From assembly GCA_019915015.1 (NCBI GenBank), contig JAHBBC010000009.1:1724521-1788520 (forward strand): a DNA stretch of 64,000 bases. The letters are read 5' to 3'. Below the pieces are notes generated by a model, which worked only from the letters and a program-made list of their open reading frames with translations, was not told the DNA's origin and did not search any database. The position numbers and the translations under genes are program-made. The stretch is from Auriscalpium vulgare (Eukaryota; Basidiomycota; Agaricomycetes; Russulales; Auriscalpiaceae). Shown here piece after piece: positions 11,660-23,097 of this stretch; within the stretch, counting starts at the first letter, position 1, and each line of letters starts with the position of its first letter.

Positions 11660-14600
11660 ATGCGCATTCTTCCACGCGAACAAGAGAAACTTCTCCTTAG
11701 TCAAGTGAGGAATTTCACATGGACAAAGAATAATATGATGCTAAACGAGTTCTAGGTTGGCTTCCTCGCACAGCAGCGCCTGGCCAGGGGTGTGAAGCTG
11801 AACAAAACAGAAGCCATCGCGCTCATCGCGTCGCAGCTCCAAGAGCGGATTCGTGATGGCACGCACTCCGTCGCTCAACTGATGCAATATGGCAAAACCT
11901 TGTTGGGTCGCAGGCACGTGTTGCCGAGCGTGCCAGCTCTCCTCCACGAGATACAGGTTGAGGGTACGTTCGAGGACGGGTATGAATCCGCAGTGGTCAT
12001 GTCTGTGAGGGTGCTGAATGATGCCCTGTCAGAGTTTTCCTCGTCACCGTGCACGAGCCTATCGCAACCGAGGATGGTGATCTCAACGCCGCATTGTATG
12101 GTTCCTTCTTGCCCATTCCCTCCAGCGACCTATTCCCGGTTGCCGAACCATCTCTATACGCTCGGGAGAAACTTCCAGGATCCGTGATTGCCAAGAAGGA
12201 GCGGATCGTCATCAACAAAGGCCGGGAGCGCGTCCAGCTGAAAGTGACCAACACCGGAGATCGCCCTATCCAGGTAAGCAATCCACCGTGTCCTGTGTAA
12301 AGCACGGGTAACCTCAACACGTCTATCCTTGAAGATCGGGTCGCATTATCACTTCATTGAGACGAATGCGCAATTGTCCTTCGACCGCGGCAAGTCTTAC
12401 GGGAAGCGCCTCGACATACCTGCCGGCACTGCGGTGCGATTCGAGCCCGGAGACTCAAAGACGGTCACGCTCGTCTCGATCGCGGGCCACAAGCTCATCT
12501 CCGGAGGCAACTCCCTCGCTTCAGGTCTCGTAGACCTCGCGAAAACAGACGACTTTGTTCGCAATTTGATCGCGAAGGGCTTCCGTCATGAGCCGGACTT
12601 CCGCGCACTGGAAGTGAGCGTCGACACGGAGATTAGCCGGGAGGCGTATATTGCCATGTATGGGCCAACAGCTGGAGATCGGGTGCGTCTCGGTGATACG
12701 GAGCTGTGGATCGAGGTCGAAAGAGATGAGGTGCGTAGCCGTGCCCCTGAAATGGGAGTCGTGCTCAAGTTTTCGTCAGACGGTTTATGGAGATGAGGTG
12801 AAGTTTGGAGGAGGTGCGCTTGATCGCTCTTGAAGTTTGGCGTGTCACTACTGACCTATCTCTAGGCAAATCAATCCGCGAAGGGATGGGACAAGCGACC
12901 AACAGATCGGCTGCTGAAACGCTCGATTTAGTCATCACGAACGCTCTCATTGTCGACTGGTCCGGCATTTACAAGGTATGCACATCTCTCATTCTCCGCT
13001 TCATCTATTCACGCGGTACCTGTAGGCAGACATAGGCGTCAAGAATGGCATTATCAGTGGCATGGGCAAGGCTGGCAACCCCGACATCATGGAAGGCGTG
13101 CACCCCGCCCTCGTCATTGGCTCCAACACCGAGGTGATCGCAGGCGAGAAGCTGATCATCACGGCGGGCGCAGTCGACGCGCACTGCCACTTCATCTCGC
13201 CGACGCAGGTCATCGAGGCGCTCGCGGCGGGCACGACGACGATGATCGGCGGTGGGACAGGCCCGAGCGCGGGGACCAACGCGACGACGTGCACGCCGAG
13301 CCCGTTCTACATGGAGCACATGTTCGCCGCGACGGACGGGATGCCGATGAACTTTGCATTCACGGGCAAGGGAAACGATGCGGGCCCGAGGGGCCTCGAG
13401 GATATCGTCAAGGCAGGCGCGGCTGGGCTGAAGCTGCATGAAGATTGGGGTTCAACGCCGGCTACAATCATCAATTGCTTGGATGTTGGCGACAAATACG
13501 ATGTGCAGGTGCGTAAATATAGATCTCCTGAAAATACAGTATGCTGATCAACTATACAGGTCAACATTCACACAGATACGCTGAACGAATCTGGTTTCGT
13601 CGAAAGTCAGTCTGACATTGGCAAACATAGAATGTACTACTAATATTTTGTCTCTATAGCCACCATTGCGGCTTTCGGAGAGCGTACAATTCATACGTAC
13701 CACACTGAAGGCGCTGGTGAGTGAATGGGCGGGTATGGTTTGCTAGTTGCATATTGACTTCGCTTGTAGGCGGTGGACACGCCCCCGACATTATCGTAGT
13801 TTGTGGGCTGCCTAATGTTCTGCCCTCGTCCACAAACCCCACTCGTCCCTTCACTAACAATACTCTGGACGAACATCTTGACGTCAGTCTTGCATGACAT
13901 CCCATGATTTTCAGCCTTGACTCATCATCGCCTCACAGATGTTGATGGTATGCCATCACCTCGACAAATCCATTCCCGAGGACCTCGCGTTCGCTGAGTC
14001 GCGCATCCGCGCCGAGACGGTTGCCGCAGAGGATGTCCTGCACGACACTGGCGCGATCTCCATGATTAGCTCGGACTCTCAGGCCATGGGTCGTGTCGGC
14101 GAGGTCGTGAGCCGGACGTGGCGCACAGCGAGCAAGATGCGCGAGTTCAGGGGCCCACTGGCGACGCTCGGAGACGCGGAGGGTGTGGACAACGGTCGCG
14201 TCAAGCGCTACATCGCCAAATACACTATCAATCCGTGCGTAATATCTAGTGCTTCAAGAGCCCCGATTAACCGGCTGACAATGTCCGGGGGCAACCAGAG
14301 CGATCACCCATGGTATCAGCCATTTAGTCGGCCAAGTCGCAATCGGGACGCTGGCCGACCTCGTGCTCTGGAAACCCGAGAATTTTGGCATCAAGCCCGA
14401 AATGGTACTCAAATCCGGCGTTATTGCATGGAGCCAGGTAAGATGCACATCCTCAGCGTATCCGCAATATTCTGACCCCTGTACTTATAGATGGGCGATG
14501 CCAACGCGTCTATCCCGACCGTGCAGCCCTTCCTTGGCCGTCCTATGTGGGGTGGGTACCCCGCGTCCGCGGCGCGCAACTCCACGACATTCGTCTCGCA

Positions 14601-14823
14601 GATCTCGCTCGAATCAGGCATCATCGCCGGCTACGGGCTCGCGCGGCGCTTCGCGGCGGTGCGCAACTGCCGGCGGGTGAGGAAGAGCGACATGAAGTGG
14701 AACGACCTCACGCCGCACGTGAAGGTCGACCCGGAGAGCTACGAGGTGCGCGCGGACGGCGAACTGATGGATGTCGCGCCGGCGGAGAAGCTGCCCCTGG
14801 CGCGGGTGTATAATCTTTTCTGA
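11660..14823 (+). CDS. URE1: Urease (nickel-dependent, fused gamma-beta-alpha type)
   Basis: Thirteen exons (11660-11704, 11756-11979, 12033-12273, 12335-12730, 12780-12813, 12866-12975, 13026-13508, 13560-13605, 13660-13716, 13770-13882, 13939-14234, 14299-14437, 14491-14823) give 838 aa, the usual length of eukaryotic urease. It hydrolyses urea to ammonia and carbamate in the cytosol. The gamma region starts [20 protein letters not shown]; the beta region ends near [14 protein letters not shown]; the alpha region starts [20 protein letters not shown]. Active-site features are present: DAHCHF (nickel histidines), GLKLHEDWG (lysine that is carbamylated), [25 protein letters not shown] (nickel histidine), [16 protein letters not shown] (flap histidine) and SSDSQAMGR (nickel aspartate). 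It should be active, given the UreD/F/G accessory proteins, which are not in this window. Confidence 0.97.
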
Positions 14824-15796
14824 GGTGTCATGAAGGATGTATGAGCAGACTGTATCATGTATGAGTAAAGGTCGTCACAAGGGCTGCCCAGCGCTTCCTT
14901 CAACGCGGTTTTCGTTAAAGCGAGATGGTCTCGCGGCGGGCATATTTTCTTTGCACCTATCTTGTAGCTTGCGAGGGCATCATCGTCCATGGTGCGTCGC
15001 CCATTGAGTCGCTGGCGAAAGCCGGTTGACCACTGAGTCCAATTCGCAATTGGACTTTCATCCGCGCGGGCTCATTTTCGGACCAGACGCCTTGTTGGCC
15101 CTTTCCCCCTTCTTCAACGTCTGCCATTGATTTTCAATCGCTCGCAACCCTTCTGTGGTCAAACCACGACGACAATAGCACCCTGCGCGGCGACAATGGC
15201 CTCTGAGATCGACCAATGCCAGGCGACCGGAAATTGACAAAGCGTCGGTAGCCACGTCGATCGACCACTAGCCATGCTGCGGTCTCTTGGGCCACATTCG
15301 TGCGGCTTATGGCTCAGGCGACAGCTTTTATCTGTGTCTGTGTGCTGTGGCCGAGTCCTCTATGGGTATAAGAGGCTGCCTGGACGCAGCAGGGATGCGT
15401 GGTAGGGCAGTGCTGATATCCACGGATTTTGGGCGCGATACTTACATATAGGTGGTAGACAATCACTAGTGAATGTCAGTGGTGTTTAGATACTTAAAGC
15501 TACCAAGCGATGCTAGAGGTCATCTCGTAATATATCAAAGGTAATGAAAGACGTCGACGGAGAATTGCCCAAGTCGGGCGCCCGCACATCACATACATAT
15601 AACAAACACAAGTTATGAATTTGTTCACTATGTAAACAATAATATTGATATTGGATAGCATCGAGAAAGAAAAATAAGTGTGGTATCCATGGCTCATTGA
15701 AGTACAAGAGAAGGTTAGGAACATATAGATAGGGTCAATGTATACTCAACAACAACCGTTGCTCAACCTCATCGACTTCGACCATGTGTATGACCT
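14824..15796. other. Intergenic, convergent 3' ends
   Basis: Between the urease stop and the stop of the acidic-protein gene. Only short frames under 85 codons without family features are present. I see no RNA gene or repeat. Confidence 0.5.
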
Positions 15797-16271
15797 TTAC
15801 CCACGCACCAAGTTCCTATTGCTCTTCCAGTTATTCAGTACCTCCTCGTCGCCGCTATCCAGTCCCTCGTCGTCGTTCTCCGCAGGCTCCTCACCGTCAC
15901 TCTCGTCGCCCTCGTCGTCGCCGACGGCCTCAGGATACGCCGTGCCCTTGCCTTTCCCGACCACCTCCTGCGCCTCCGCGTCGACAGCGCCCTCGACCCA
16001 CTCGTTGTCGCTCTCCTCATCATCGGAGATGCCCTCGAATATCTTGTCGATGAGCGAACGACGGCTCTCGGGCGTCGACTCGGCGGCGTCGACGTCCATC
16101 GCGTCATCGTCACCGGCCCCGACAATGGCGCCAGCGACCTCCTGCATCGTCGCGTCCCCTCCATGGACGTCAACCTGGCAACAGAGCACCGGCGTCAGTG
16201 GCCGACGGCGGTCACGGCTGTGACGACGTTACCTGGGTCTGCGGGAGCGACGCAGTGGGCTGAAGAGACAT
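15797..16271 (-). CDS. Small acidic protein of unknown function
   Basis: Two exons, 16271-16233 and 16174-15797 (58-nt intron), giving 138 aa. The start MSLQPTASLPQTQ is followed by a strongly acidic body with clusters such as GAGDDDAMDVDAAES and SDGEEPAENDDEGLDSGDEE. One less acidic helix-like segment, RRSLIDKIFEGIS, sits between them, and the protein ends NNWKSNRNLVRG. No transmembrane segment or signal peptide. The composition suggests a disordered nuclear protein such as a histone- or polymerase-binding factor, but I do not recognise the family. The consistent splice site and biased composition support a real gene. Confidence 0.6.
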
Positions 16272-17283
16272 GATAGAGTGGAGATGTAGATGGTGGTGGT
16301 TGAGAGAAAAGAGTGGTTGCTGGTTTGCGTGGGTTGTTTGGCCGAGCTATATAGACACGCGACTTCACCTGCCCTCAACAAGACGCGTATCCCACTTGAA
16401 CGCGTCGAAGTGATCACATGAGCGCGCGTCGTCGAGTCACCGGGGAAGCGGGCCGTCGCCAGATCTTCCAGCGGCATAGTCAAGCAACGGTGGCGAGCTC
16501 GCCAAAATCAAGGAGAGCAGTATACAACCAAGGTGTCTGAGCCAAAGAGACAGCAGGGTCTGGACGTGCAGATATCTTGAGGAGGATGACGACGATCCTT
16601 CCGCTACGTCCTTCTGTCGTCGAATCCACACGAGGTCATGAATGCCAATGAGCCACCGAGTCAATGAAAAAGGTCGGATGCGTGGTGGTCGATGAGGAGG
16701 AGGGAGCGACAGTCGCGACCATTTTCGCGCGCCTCGGCAACGTCCGCACGGTTATCCCACGCGCAATCACCCACAGCGGCAAGTCCTTCAAGTTGAAGCC
16801 AGTGAAGTCCCACTTCCCTGTAACTTCCCTGCGTGAACCGTCCTGTGTTCAACGTCTCAAAATTCAACGTCTGGTATCGGTGCTTTCTATTGTCTTCGGC
16901 GACTTTACGACGTGTCTCGGGCTTGTGTGCTTGCGCTGGACTCTGGGACAAGGCCGGGTCTCAGATGTTGCCAGCGGCCGCCGGAATTCTGAGCAGCCGA
17001 CATACGCTATGACTATCGCAGCGAATGGCCTTTCCCTTTTATGAGCTTGGTGCGTCGAACAATTAATCATTTGATAAGTGACCGATTCCTATTCAGACTG
17101 GCCCACGTTCTTACCGAGTGAAGTCGACGGAGGTGGTCGTCCATCTCATCTGTCTTTCCTTCAGCGTCCACAACCACAACCACACCATCGTTTGCGCCAC
17201 TCTGGAGTGGCATCTACTTCCCAGACCAAGCTTGATCCGTCCACCTATCGACTTATTCCAGCGACTGCGACACACCCCTCGCG
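16272..17283. other. Intergenic region
   Basis: A plus-strand frame at 16664-17044 (126 codons, starting MKKVGCVVVDEEEG) and its antisense counterpart are open, but neither shows a known domain or splice partner. I leave them uncalled. Confidence 0.4.
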
Positions 17284-17895
17284 ATGCAATCCTCGGTCTC
17301 CTCGCACATCGAAACTACCTGGCCGCCGCGTCCCTGCAAATATGGAGTGGAGAAACCCCGCCTATTCACACACTGGCGACCATCGCTCGGCGACCGCCCC
17401 CTCGCCCCTTCGAGAGCCATCGAACGTCCCGCTGGATCGTCATCACCAGTGCGTCCCCCTCTTCTGTCCCTCAGGGCCCAGCTGACAGCCATCCGCCAGG
17501 ACTCCGTCTCTGCGGGCTCAGAGATCTCCTCCAGTGCCGCCCAGCGCTCCACGTCGACCGCATCCTCGTCTACTGCGCCTTTCGCCGCTTACACCGTGCA
17601 CGACCAGAGCCTGTTCGGCGGGCCAGCTCATGACGACATCATCTTGTTCACCGAGCATGCGATCCGGCGTCGCGTGGGCCGCGCCCACGAGCAGACGAGC
17701 AGTAATATCTGGGGCGACGCGTACATGTCGGACGTGCGCGGCGCGACGGCGCTCCTTCTTGCGAAGCAGCCGGTGAGTATACGCGCTTCAATGTGCGAGC
17801 TGATGCTGACGGTGGTCGGTGATTAGGTGCTGTACTCTGCGTGCAGGCTTTCTCGTGTGTCGGAGGGTGGAGAGGTTACATACTTTGCAGAATGA
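17284..17895 (+). CDS. Hypothetical protein, two exons
   Basis: Exon 1 17284-17772 and exon 2 17827-17895, joined across a 54-nt intron with GTGAGT donor, TGCTGAC branch and TTAG acceptor, give 185 aa. The first 110 residues are Ser/Pro/Arg-rich. The conserved-looking part is FGGPAHDDIILFTEHAIRR and NIWGDAYMSDVRGATALLL, ending in LYSACRLSRVSEGGEVTY. I do not recognise it. No signal peptide or membrane segment. The start could lie further upstream if there is another exon. A tRNA gene follows 190 bp downstream. Confidence 0.5.
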
Positions 17896-18086
17896 ATAGT
17901 GCGCGAAATGTCTGCTAGTGGGTGACTTCCCGCAGGCATCTAAGAGCAAGTAAAGTACTGTAGATTGTTGTACCAGTGGCCCGGGTGGCTTAGACTGTCC
18001 CGCTCGCACGCATCTTTAGACTTTATAGGACAGATCTACCGGCTGCTCCACGCGAATCGTATTGCTCTATTTTTTGGTCCACACAA

Positions 18087-18186
18087 GGGCACATGGTGTA
18101 GTTGGTTTATCACGCTCGCTTAGCATACGAATAGCATAGCTTACGGAAGCTGCGAGAGGTGTCCGGTTCAATTCCGGATGTGTCCA
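18087..18186 (+). tRNA. tRNA-Ala (anticodon AGC) with 25-nt intron
   Basis: Acceptor stem GGGCACA pairs with TGTGTCC (one G-U). The A box TGGTGTAGTTGG and B box GGTTCAATTCC are intact. The anticodon stem CTCGC/GCGAG encloses TTAGCA, giving anticodon AGC at 18122-18124. An intron of about 25 nt (18126-18150) sits one base 3' of the anticodon, the canonical position for splicing by tRNA endonuclease. The exonic length is 75 nt. Confidence 0.93.
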
Positions 18187-18203
18187 TTTGATGGCAGGCG
18201 TGG

Positions 18204-18208
18204 TTTTT
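18204..18208 (+). terminator. Pol III T-run after tRNA-Ala
   Basis: Five consecutive T residues 18 nt beyond the tRNA end, a sufficient RNA polymerase III stop signal. Confidence 0.6.
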
Positions 18209-18571
18209 GGTCGTCCTTCTCGCAACCTCGAGGTATTTCCTTCGACCACTCCTTTCCATTCTTCGTCTATATAGATAGCACGGGCATGCTGCTGGGCTTC
18301 AGATCCTCGGTGCGTTGTGACTTGCGGAGCCTGGCGCATGATACTTTGCCGTCAAAACTTATCAGCAGCTGCGCAGGAACTGGTTGCGTACAGTATTACT
18401 ATATATAAAACCCCAGTTCACAGCTGAATTCACAAACAGCATGATCGCGACGCATTGCGTCTATTGCCAACGCTAACTCAACCGTGCGTGTCCTGATCCC
18501 CCTTGACGTCCTCTTCAGGCCTCCCTCTTCGCCTCGAACCCATTTCTCCGCCCTTACATCTGACCATTTCT

Positions 18572-18871
18572 TCAAGCCCGTATACAAGTCTACACCATCT
18601 TATCAGTCTGCGCACCCTCGGGCATAACATGACAATGAGCACTCACTCCAACCAGATCCTCCTCATCCGTGTAGTTGCATTTAATCTTCGGGTTTTCGTC
18701 GACGCAGCACTCTAGAAACCCCGGCATGAAGTCGCTGCACTCCGCTCCTTCACTACTGCACGTGATAGGGCTCATCGTCACAGTGTCCGGTGCGGCGGTG
18801 ATGCGGCGAGTCGGGTCGAGGAGTGCGCTGACGAAGGGGACGAGGGCGAGAGCGATGAGAAAGGAGAGCAT
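18572..18871 (-). CDS. Small secreted cysteine-rich protein (six-cysteine, knottin-like spacing)
   Basis: Two exons, 18871-18647 and 18589-18572 (57-nt intron with ACTGATA branch), give 80 aa. MLSFLIALALVPFVSA is a clear signal peptide. The mature part has six cysteines in the order C-C-CC-C-C (spacings 6, 9, 0, 8 and 11), the pattern of inhibitor cystine knots. Exon 2 is only five codons plus stop and supplies the sixth cysteine; reading through the donor would lose it, which supports the splice. One NYT glycosylation site lies between cysteines 5 and 6. A TATA-like GATAAAAGG lies about 85 bp upstream. Such peptides in fungi are candidate effectors or cell-surface proteins; no activity can be inferred. 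Confidence 0.7.
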
Positions 18872-20192
18872 TGTCGTTATGTGGGTGAGTGTGCTGGTGG
18901 TCTGTCCGCCGATGAAGAACTGAGAGGTCGTTGGCGATCCGTCGTCGCCTTTTATCCTGCAGGAGAGCATCGCCGGACACCGGCGCGTCCGACGAATACA
19001 CGTCCGCTCATCGGGCACCCAAAAGCCCTTCGCAAACCCTTCCGGTGTACCCAGTTTCCCCTCTGCATTGTGCATCGCATGTAGTCCGACATCGCGCGCG
19101 AGCGCGGACAGGCGGCGCGAGCCCTCCGACGCCTGGTGGGCTCAAAGGCGGCGGAAACCACAGCGGGTCTACGGGACGGCGCCACCACACCCTCCGCAGG
19201 CAGGTAGCCTCCTGCCATATTGCGCGCACCGACCATCTGATTTGTCGTATGTCCGGTCCTTCTTGATGTTTTGGCATTGATGCGTTCCCGATGCGTTCTG
19301 AAGCGAACAGAAATGCGTGGCGGACTCGAGCGATGTCGCGGGCGAGATTCTACGATGCCCGGGATTTGATGCATGCCTGCGGCGTGATGTTCGCGAGGGG
19401 ATTCGCAAAAGACCGATGGTACGCGTTATTCTGTGTCTTGACCAAAGGTCTGGACTGAGTCTGCCTTGAGCGCGTCGAAGGCACCGCTTTCCACGAGTAA
19501 TACGAGCAGTCAAGGGCAACTTCAAACTGGCAAACACTGACAGCAAGTAGGACAGATTATTTACACTCGGCGGTGTCTCTGCAGACGCACTAGCTCACTG
19601 ATTGGATCATAATTTGGCTGTGCAGGACGTCGCGCGGCCGACCGCGGTCCGCCATCGCAGGCGCGCAACAGGCGACGCGGTACCTCACGAAGATTGCGTC
19701 GGACAGAACTCGCCAGCCTGAGCTGCCCTTAAGTCGCTCAACCGGTACGAGCCAGGCTGTTCCTGGTCCTCGGTGATTGGTCCATCGTCGGGCATGCCGC
19801 TCTGGAGACTTCGCTGATTTACTGACCAGGACAACAGTGCCAAGAAGAGCATGCGTATGTCTCCTACGTCTGCTCACGCTCGTACAGTACAGTACAGTTC
19901 CTTGTAACTCCCACGCGAAACTGTGTCAGGCTCATGTGCATACTTGCGCGTGTTCCCCCCACTTCACGCACCCGAGCAAGGTCAACACCTCTGGAGGTGC
20001 GTTGCCAGTAACAATATGAAGCGTGCGAGCCATGGACGCCCATAACAGGGCTAAAGGGGTAAGAATCACCCTACACAGTGTTCTAGCGCCTTTAAAGGAT
20101 CCAATCTCACGATCGGCAACTCCGTGAACCTCCACCACACAATCTTCTACCTCAAGCAAGAGTGCTTAGTTCCCGAACTGCGGCCTCGGACA
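18872..20192. other. Intergenic region
   Basis: Apart from the upstream region of the secreted-peptide gene, this 1.3 kb holds only overlapping short frames on both strands with no domain. A GTACA-GTACA-GTACA microrepeat occurs near 19885-19900. Confidence 0.5.
18948..18957 (-). promoter_or_regulatory. TATA-like element of the secreted-peptide gene
   Basis: The minus strand reads GATAAAAGGC here, about 80-85 bp before the start codon, a usual spacing for a TATA box with a short 5' UTR. Confidence 0.4.
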
Positions 20193-21833
20193 TTACTCCG
20201 TGTCCATCGAGATTAGATTCTCGTCCTCGAATTTCACGGCGTCGTCGGCCGCCGCCATCGCCGTCAGCAACGTGTCGATGTCCGGCGTGACGACGAAGCG
20301 CCGGCTGACCTCGCCGAGGACATGCAGCTTTTTGGCTGCTTTGTCCACGTGTACGGCCTGCTGCAGGAAGGATGGCTGCGTCGCGGCGGTCACCTACAGA
20401 GCAGTGATGTCAGTGGTCGTGCGGGTGAGCAAGGAGCAAAGGGTTCGCACGTCCATGACGATGCCGTTCGCGAGGCGCATCTGGACGGCGCCGCTCTGGT
20501 GAATTTCAAGCTGCCCGATGACGCCGTCGATGGGCTCGGGTGGGCGATCCTTGTCGCTGTCCACATCCATCGGCGCTTTCGTGTCAGATGCAAAGGATAC
20601 GCGCTTTGTCTGACTTTCGGGAGCTTTGCCTTTGCCTTTGGCGTCGGGCGTCGGGGCGGGATCAGGAGGCGGATCTGACGCAGGTGGCGGATGTTTTGAT
20701 ACGAAGGTGGGGAAAGGTTCGGGAAACTGGAAAAAGTATAGTCGGTCGTGGTTGGCAGCGATGCCCTCGTCCTGTAACAACATGTGATGACTTGAGGGAG
20801 CAGACAGGAGGAGAGGTTTGGGAACCCACGTCGTGAGCAAGCTCGGCAAAGTCCTCGATGAGATCCTCCATCTCTTCTTCATCTTCACTGTCACTAAGGT
20901 CAAGGGCATTGGCGAGGTTCACGTCGGCACCATCTTCCACAGGAGGCGTCGGCGTTACACCGTCGACATCGATCGGTTCGAGTTTCGCTACACCCGTCGC
21001 GCAAAGGTCAGCTCAGAGCAAGCATAAACGAAGGCTGCTCACCCTTCCCCTTCTCTGCTCTTGCCTCCTCCTCCAATTTGAGCTTCTTCTTCTTCCCACC
21101 CTCCTTCTCCCGCTTCAAGCTTTCCGGCGCCATCCAATCCATCGTCCGCACGTTGTCCATGTCCACAATCTCAACGCCATCATCCGGATCCGAGTATACC
21201 TCCTCGTCCTCCACCTGCACATCGCGCTTCTTCGCCGCGCGGTCCTTCTCCTTCTTCAGCACAGGCGCGGCCGACCGCGTGAGGTTCGCCCCGAGCGCAG
21301 CAGACGCGCCGTCGCCGCCGGGCGGCGCGATGGGTGTGGCCGTTGCGCGCGGCTTGCTGCCGTAGCCCGACATGCCGGCGCGAACGGGGCCCATGGCGAA
21401 GGGCCCGCTAGCGGTCATTTCGACGGGGGGCGGGCGCGACGGCGCGGCACCGCGTCCGCCGCGCGTGCCCTCTGCGCCGCGCCCGCGCCCTGCACCTCCG
21501 CGGCCACGTCCACCGCGCTCAGAGGTTGTCGACTTAGTGGGTGCCGCAGGTTCCTGGACGAGTTCCTATAAGCATCCGTAGGATCAAGTTCGGGGCGAGA
21601 CGTACTGACTTGCTTCACGTCGCTAGAGTGATCGCAGAGATTTTGGTGAGACAGATTGAGGGACAATCGGGGACTACGCACTCCTTCTTACGCCTCACGG
21701 GGAGGGTGGGCACGAACTTCATTTTTTGGGTGCCCAGACGCGTGGTGTCTGTCGGCTTTTTGGCGAGACTGGCGATGGCTTTCGGTGGGCCGCTGCTTCC
21801 AGAGCCAGACGCATTGGCGTTTCCATCGGACAT
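20193..21833 (-). CDS. RPC53: DNA-directed RNA polymerase III subunit RPC4 (Rpc53)
   Basis: Six exons: 21833-21682, 21622-21610 (only 13 nt), 21565-21043, 20987-20830, 20771-20451 and 20393-20193, giving 455 aa. The N-terminal third is basic and disordered, with an RGG-like run (GGRGRGGAGRGRG). The middle holds SDPDDGVEIVDMDNVRTMDW and a KKKKLKLEEE patch. The C-terminal part is the RPC4 domain: YFFQFPEPFPTF, GVIGQLEIHQSGAVQMRL, PSFLQQAVHVDKAAKKLHVL and FVVTPDIDTLL. Rpc53 pairs with Rpc37 on Pol III and acts in termination and reinitiation. Every splice restores the frame; the 13-nt exon is the least certain element. The start codon is 155 bp from the divergent Xpt1 start. Confidence 0.92.
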
Positions 21834-21988
21834 CGTGGTGGCGACGTCGGTAAGGTCTGGGACTGAAGTGACTGTGAAGGTCGTCAGTGGGAAGGCGGCC
21901 CGACTCGAGGCTGAGGGCAGGGACGCTTACGTCAGGAAATCAATATTATCAGCCGCAGAGAAAGCGACTTGGATTCAGAACGTTCACC
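21834..21988. promoter_or_regulatory. Bidirectional promoter, RPC53/XPT1
   Basis: Only 155 bp separate the divergent start codons, so both transcripts must start within this interval. No TATA box is evident, as expected for housekeeping genes. Confidence 0.6.
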
Positions 21989-23097
21989 ATGTCTACAGAA
22001 CCCGAGCATCTCCGGGCGACGTACAACGATGTCCACAATCTCATCAAGAAGTCGGCAAGGGACATCGAAGCTTTCCAGCCCGAAGTCTTCATAGCAATCG
22101 GTTCGCCACTCATCCTATGCATCGCATGCCATCTTTTGACCGACTTGCGCAGGTGGAGGGTCAGTAGAAGCACACCCGTTCGTATGAGCAATCATCTTGA
22201 ATTCACAGAACAGAGGCTTCTTCCCCGCGCGTGTCATGGTGCGTGTCGTGCGTCACCATCCGCTTTATGGCCGGCTGATCGTGCGCATCTTCGTAGCGCA
22301 CGTTTTTGAAGCACCCCGACACCAGGAAAAATATCCCGATTTACGCGATCGGATTGTCTTTGTACGAGACACTCCCGGGGAGATCGGCAGAGGAGGCCAA
22401 AGACGAGGTCGTGCGAACACAATGGCTGTGAGCGGGCCTCCTCTGCTGCGCTGCTGTAGACCGCCACTCATTTCTGTGCAACAGTGGCCCGGAGGCTAGT
22501 CAGGCTTTGCTCGGCCGGCGTTGCCTCATTGTGGTTTGTTACTTTGAGCCTTTCCCTTGGCGACCTGCTAATGAGTGTCCTAGGATGAGATCGATGACAC
22601 CCGCAGGACTTTGCAGTAAGTCGTGTTTGTGCCGTGATCTAATCGACATATCCTAGACCTCTCTCAGGTACGCGCTTCAGGAGCTGCAGAAGGACGTCGA
22701 GGAGCAGGTGCTCCTGCTTCCGGAGTCTGAGCGCGACGCGCAGCGGACCAAGTTCGCCATCTTCGTTGTCCACAACAAGCTCAAGCCCAAAGTCGGGAAG
22801 CTTCCTGCCGACGTGCCGTACGTACTTCCCTTCCCCATGGGTTCCACGACTGACGACGTGTCATTGCAGATACTACTCGGGCGCGGATGTCGAGGACGTG
22901 TGGTAAGTCGGGATTGTGTCATCCTGGGAACTGTGATGCTCATCAGACACGCGTTCTGTTCACACAGGCTGGATTATCCGTGGGAGTCCCAGTGAGCCAC
23001 TTCTTTTACTCAGGCATGGAATCGCACGGCTGATGCGGCATCTAGGGACATCGAGGAGCACGACCGCCTTGCTCTCGCCGCGAAGTCCAAAGTTTGA
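21989..23097 (+). CDS. XPT1: Xanthine/hypoxanthine phosphoribosyltransferase (Xpt1/Hpt1 family)
   Basis: Ten exons: 21989-22100, 22153-22159 (7 nt), 22214-22238, 22297-22427, 22485-22533, 22584-22615, 22668-22817, 22870-22902, 22968-22991 and 23046-23097, giving 204 aa. The enzyme transfers phosphoribose from PRPP to xanthine or hypoxanthine/guanine in purine salvage. Joining across the 7-nt exon yields AIGGGGFFPARVMRTFLK, the invariant N-terminal loop. The PRPP-binding motif is LIVDEIDDTRRTL; FAIFVVHNKLKPK and LDYPWES complete the family pattern. Family members divide into xanthine- and hypoxanthine-preferring enzymes, which cannot be separated by eye. The frame checks at every junction. Confidence 0.92.

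Noticed and set aside
17960..18060. A second tRNA-like stretch (CCCGGGTGGCTTAGACTG) before tRNA-Ala
   Set aside because: No B box or acceptor pairing could be found.
18087..18408. Protein-coding frames through the tRNA-Ala region
   Set aside because: The tRNA cloverleaf and Pol III boxes explain the sequence; the frames are short and featureless.
18572..18871. Calling the six-cysteine peptide a toxin
   Set aside because: Cysteine spacing alone does not show activity; fungal secreted peptides with this spacing have many roles.
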